DNA of 11,872 nucleotides from an uncultured Oscillospiraceae bacterium. Lineage in GTDB: Bacteria > Bacillota > Clostridia > Oscillospirales > Oscillospiraceae. Where the stretch lies: assembly GCA_934565795.1 (NCBI GenBank), contig CAKTIM010000041.1:1-11872 (forward strand), given 5' to 3'. Positions 11,861 through 11,872 of this stretch are shown in pieces (position 1 is the stretch's first letter; each line of letters begins with the position of its first letter). A program made the position numbers and the translations under genes. The notes beneath the pieces were generated by a model, which worked only from the letters and a program-made list of their open reading frames with translations, was not told where the DNA came from and did not search any database.

Positions 11861-11872
11861 TGGTGACCCGTA
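11861..11872 (-). tRNA. 3' tip of a tRNA, probably tRNA-Glu (cut by window edge)
   Basis: The last 12 bases read TACGGGTCACCA on the minus strand: an acceptor strand ACGGGTC, discriminator A and encoded CCA. This is the usual 3' end of clostridial tRNA-Glu, whose 5' strand is GGCCCGT. The anticodon is outside the window, so the identity is a judgement from memory. Confidence 0.5.

Noticed and set aside
1..11872. CRISPR array, toxin-antitoxin pair or phage-defence system
   Set aside because: No regularly spaced repeats, no Cas-like proteins, and no paired small genes with toxin or antitoxin motifs were found on either strand.

Overview
The window looks like chromosomal DNA from a low-GC-lineage anaerobe with GC-rich genes, probably a gut Clostridia/Oscillospirales member. 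The support is strong AGGAGG-type ribosome binding sites, sigma-A promoters with 17-bp spacers, AT-rich gaps between GC-rich genes, an ECF sigma/anti-sigma pair of the clostridial type, and clostridial-looking 5S and tRNA genes. The species cannot be named from this sequence alone.

Left end (1-957): the decayed edge of a mobile element. It holds the C-terminus of an IS5-type transposase, a C-terminal IS30-type transposase fragment on the other strand, and directly abutting it the first 25 codons of a ParB-like gene. After about 300 bp of AT-rich DNA without a recognisable gene comes the last 24 nt of a tRNA-Trp gene (T-loop, acceptor strand, CCA) with that tRNA's terminator, but without the rest of the tRNA. 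This is what the distal attachment site of a tRNA-integrated element looks like, so host DNA most likely begins near 897.

Centre (960-5720): an ECF sigma factor and a membrane-anchored anti-sigma factor form a two-gene operon with a 4-bp overlap. A separately promoted Nudix hydrolase follows and ends at a bidirectional terminator. Facing it is a large cyclic-di-GMP protein with a PAS-like N-terminus, a degenerate receiver, a degenerate GGDEF domain and an intact EAL domain, with its own promoter.

NAD region (5865-9868, minus strand): five tightly spaced genes in the order AraC-type regulator, nicotinamidase (pncA), NAD synthetase (nadE), NadM/NadR-like adenylyltransferase, nicotinate phosphoribosyltransferase (pncB). 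Together the four enzymes make the complete route nicotinamide to nicotinate to NaMN to NaAD to NAD. The AraC-type protein is a candidate regulator of NAD salvage. Upstream is an AT-rich divergent region with repeated ATATCA motifs and, on the other side, a 67-residue protein of unknown function with a cysteine cluster.

Right end (10375-11872, minus strand): an alpha/beta-hydrolase-like gene, tRNA-Asn with its terminator, two nearly identical 5S rRNA genes (the second-transcribed one with its own strong promoter), two long palindromes, and the 3' tip of what is probably a tRNA-Glu gene.
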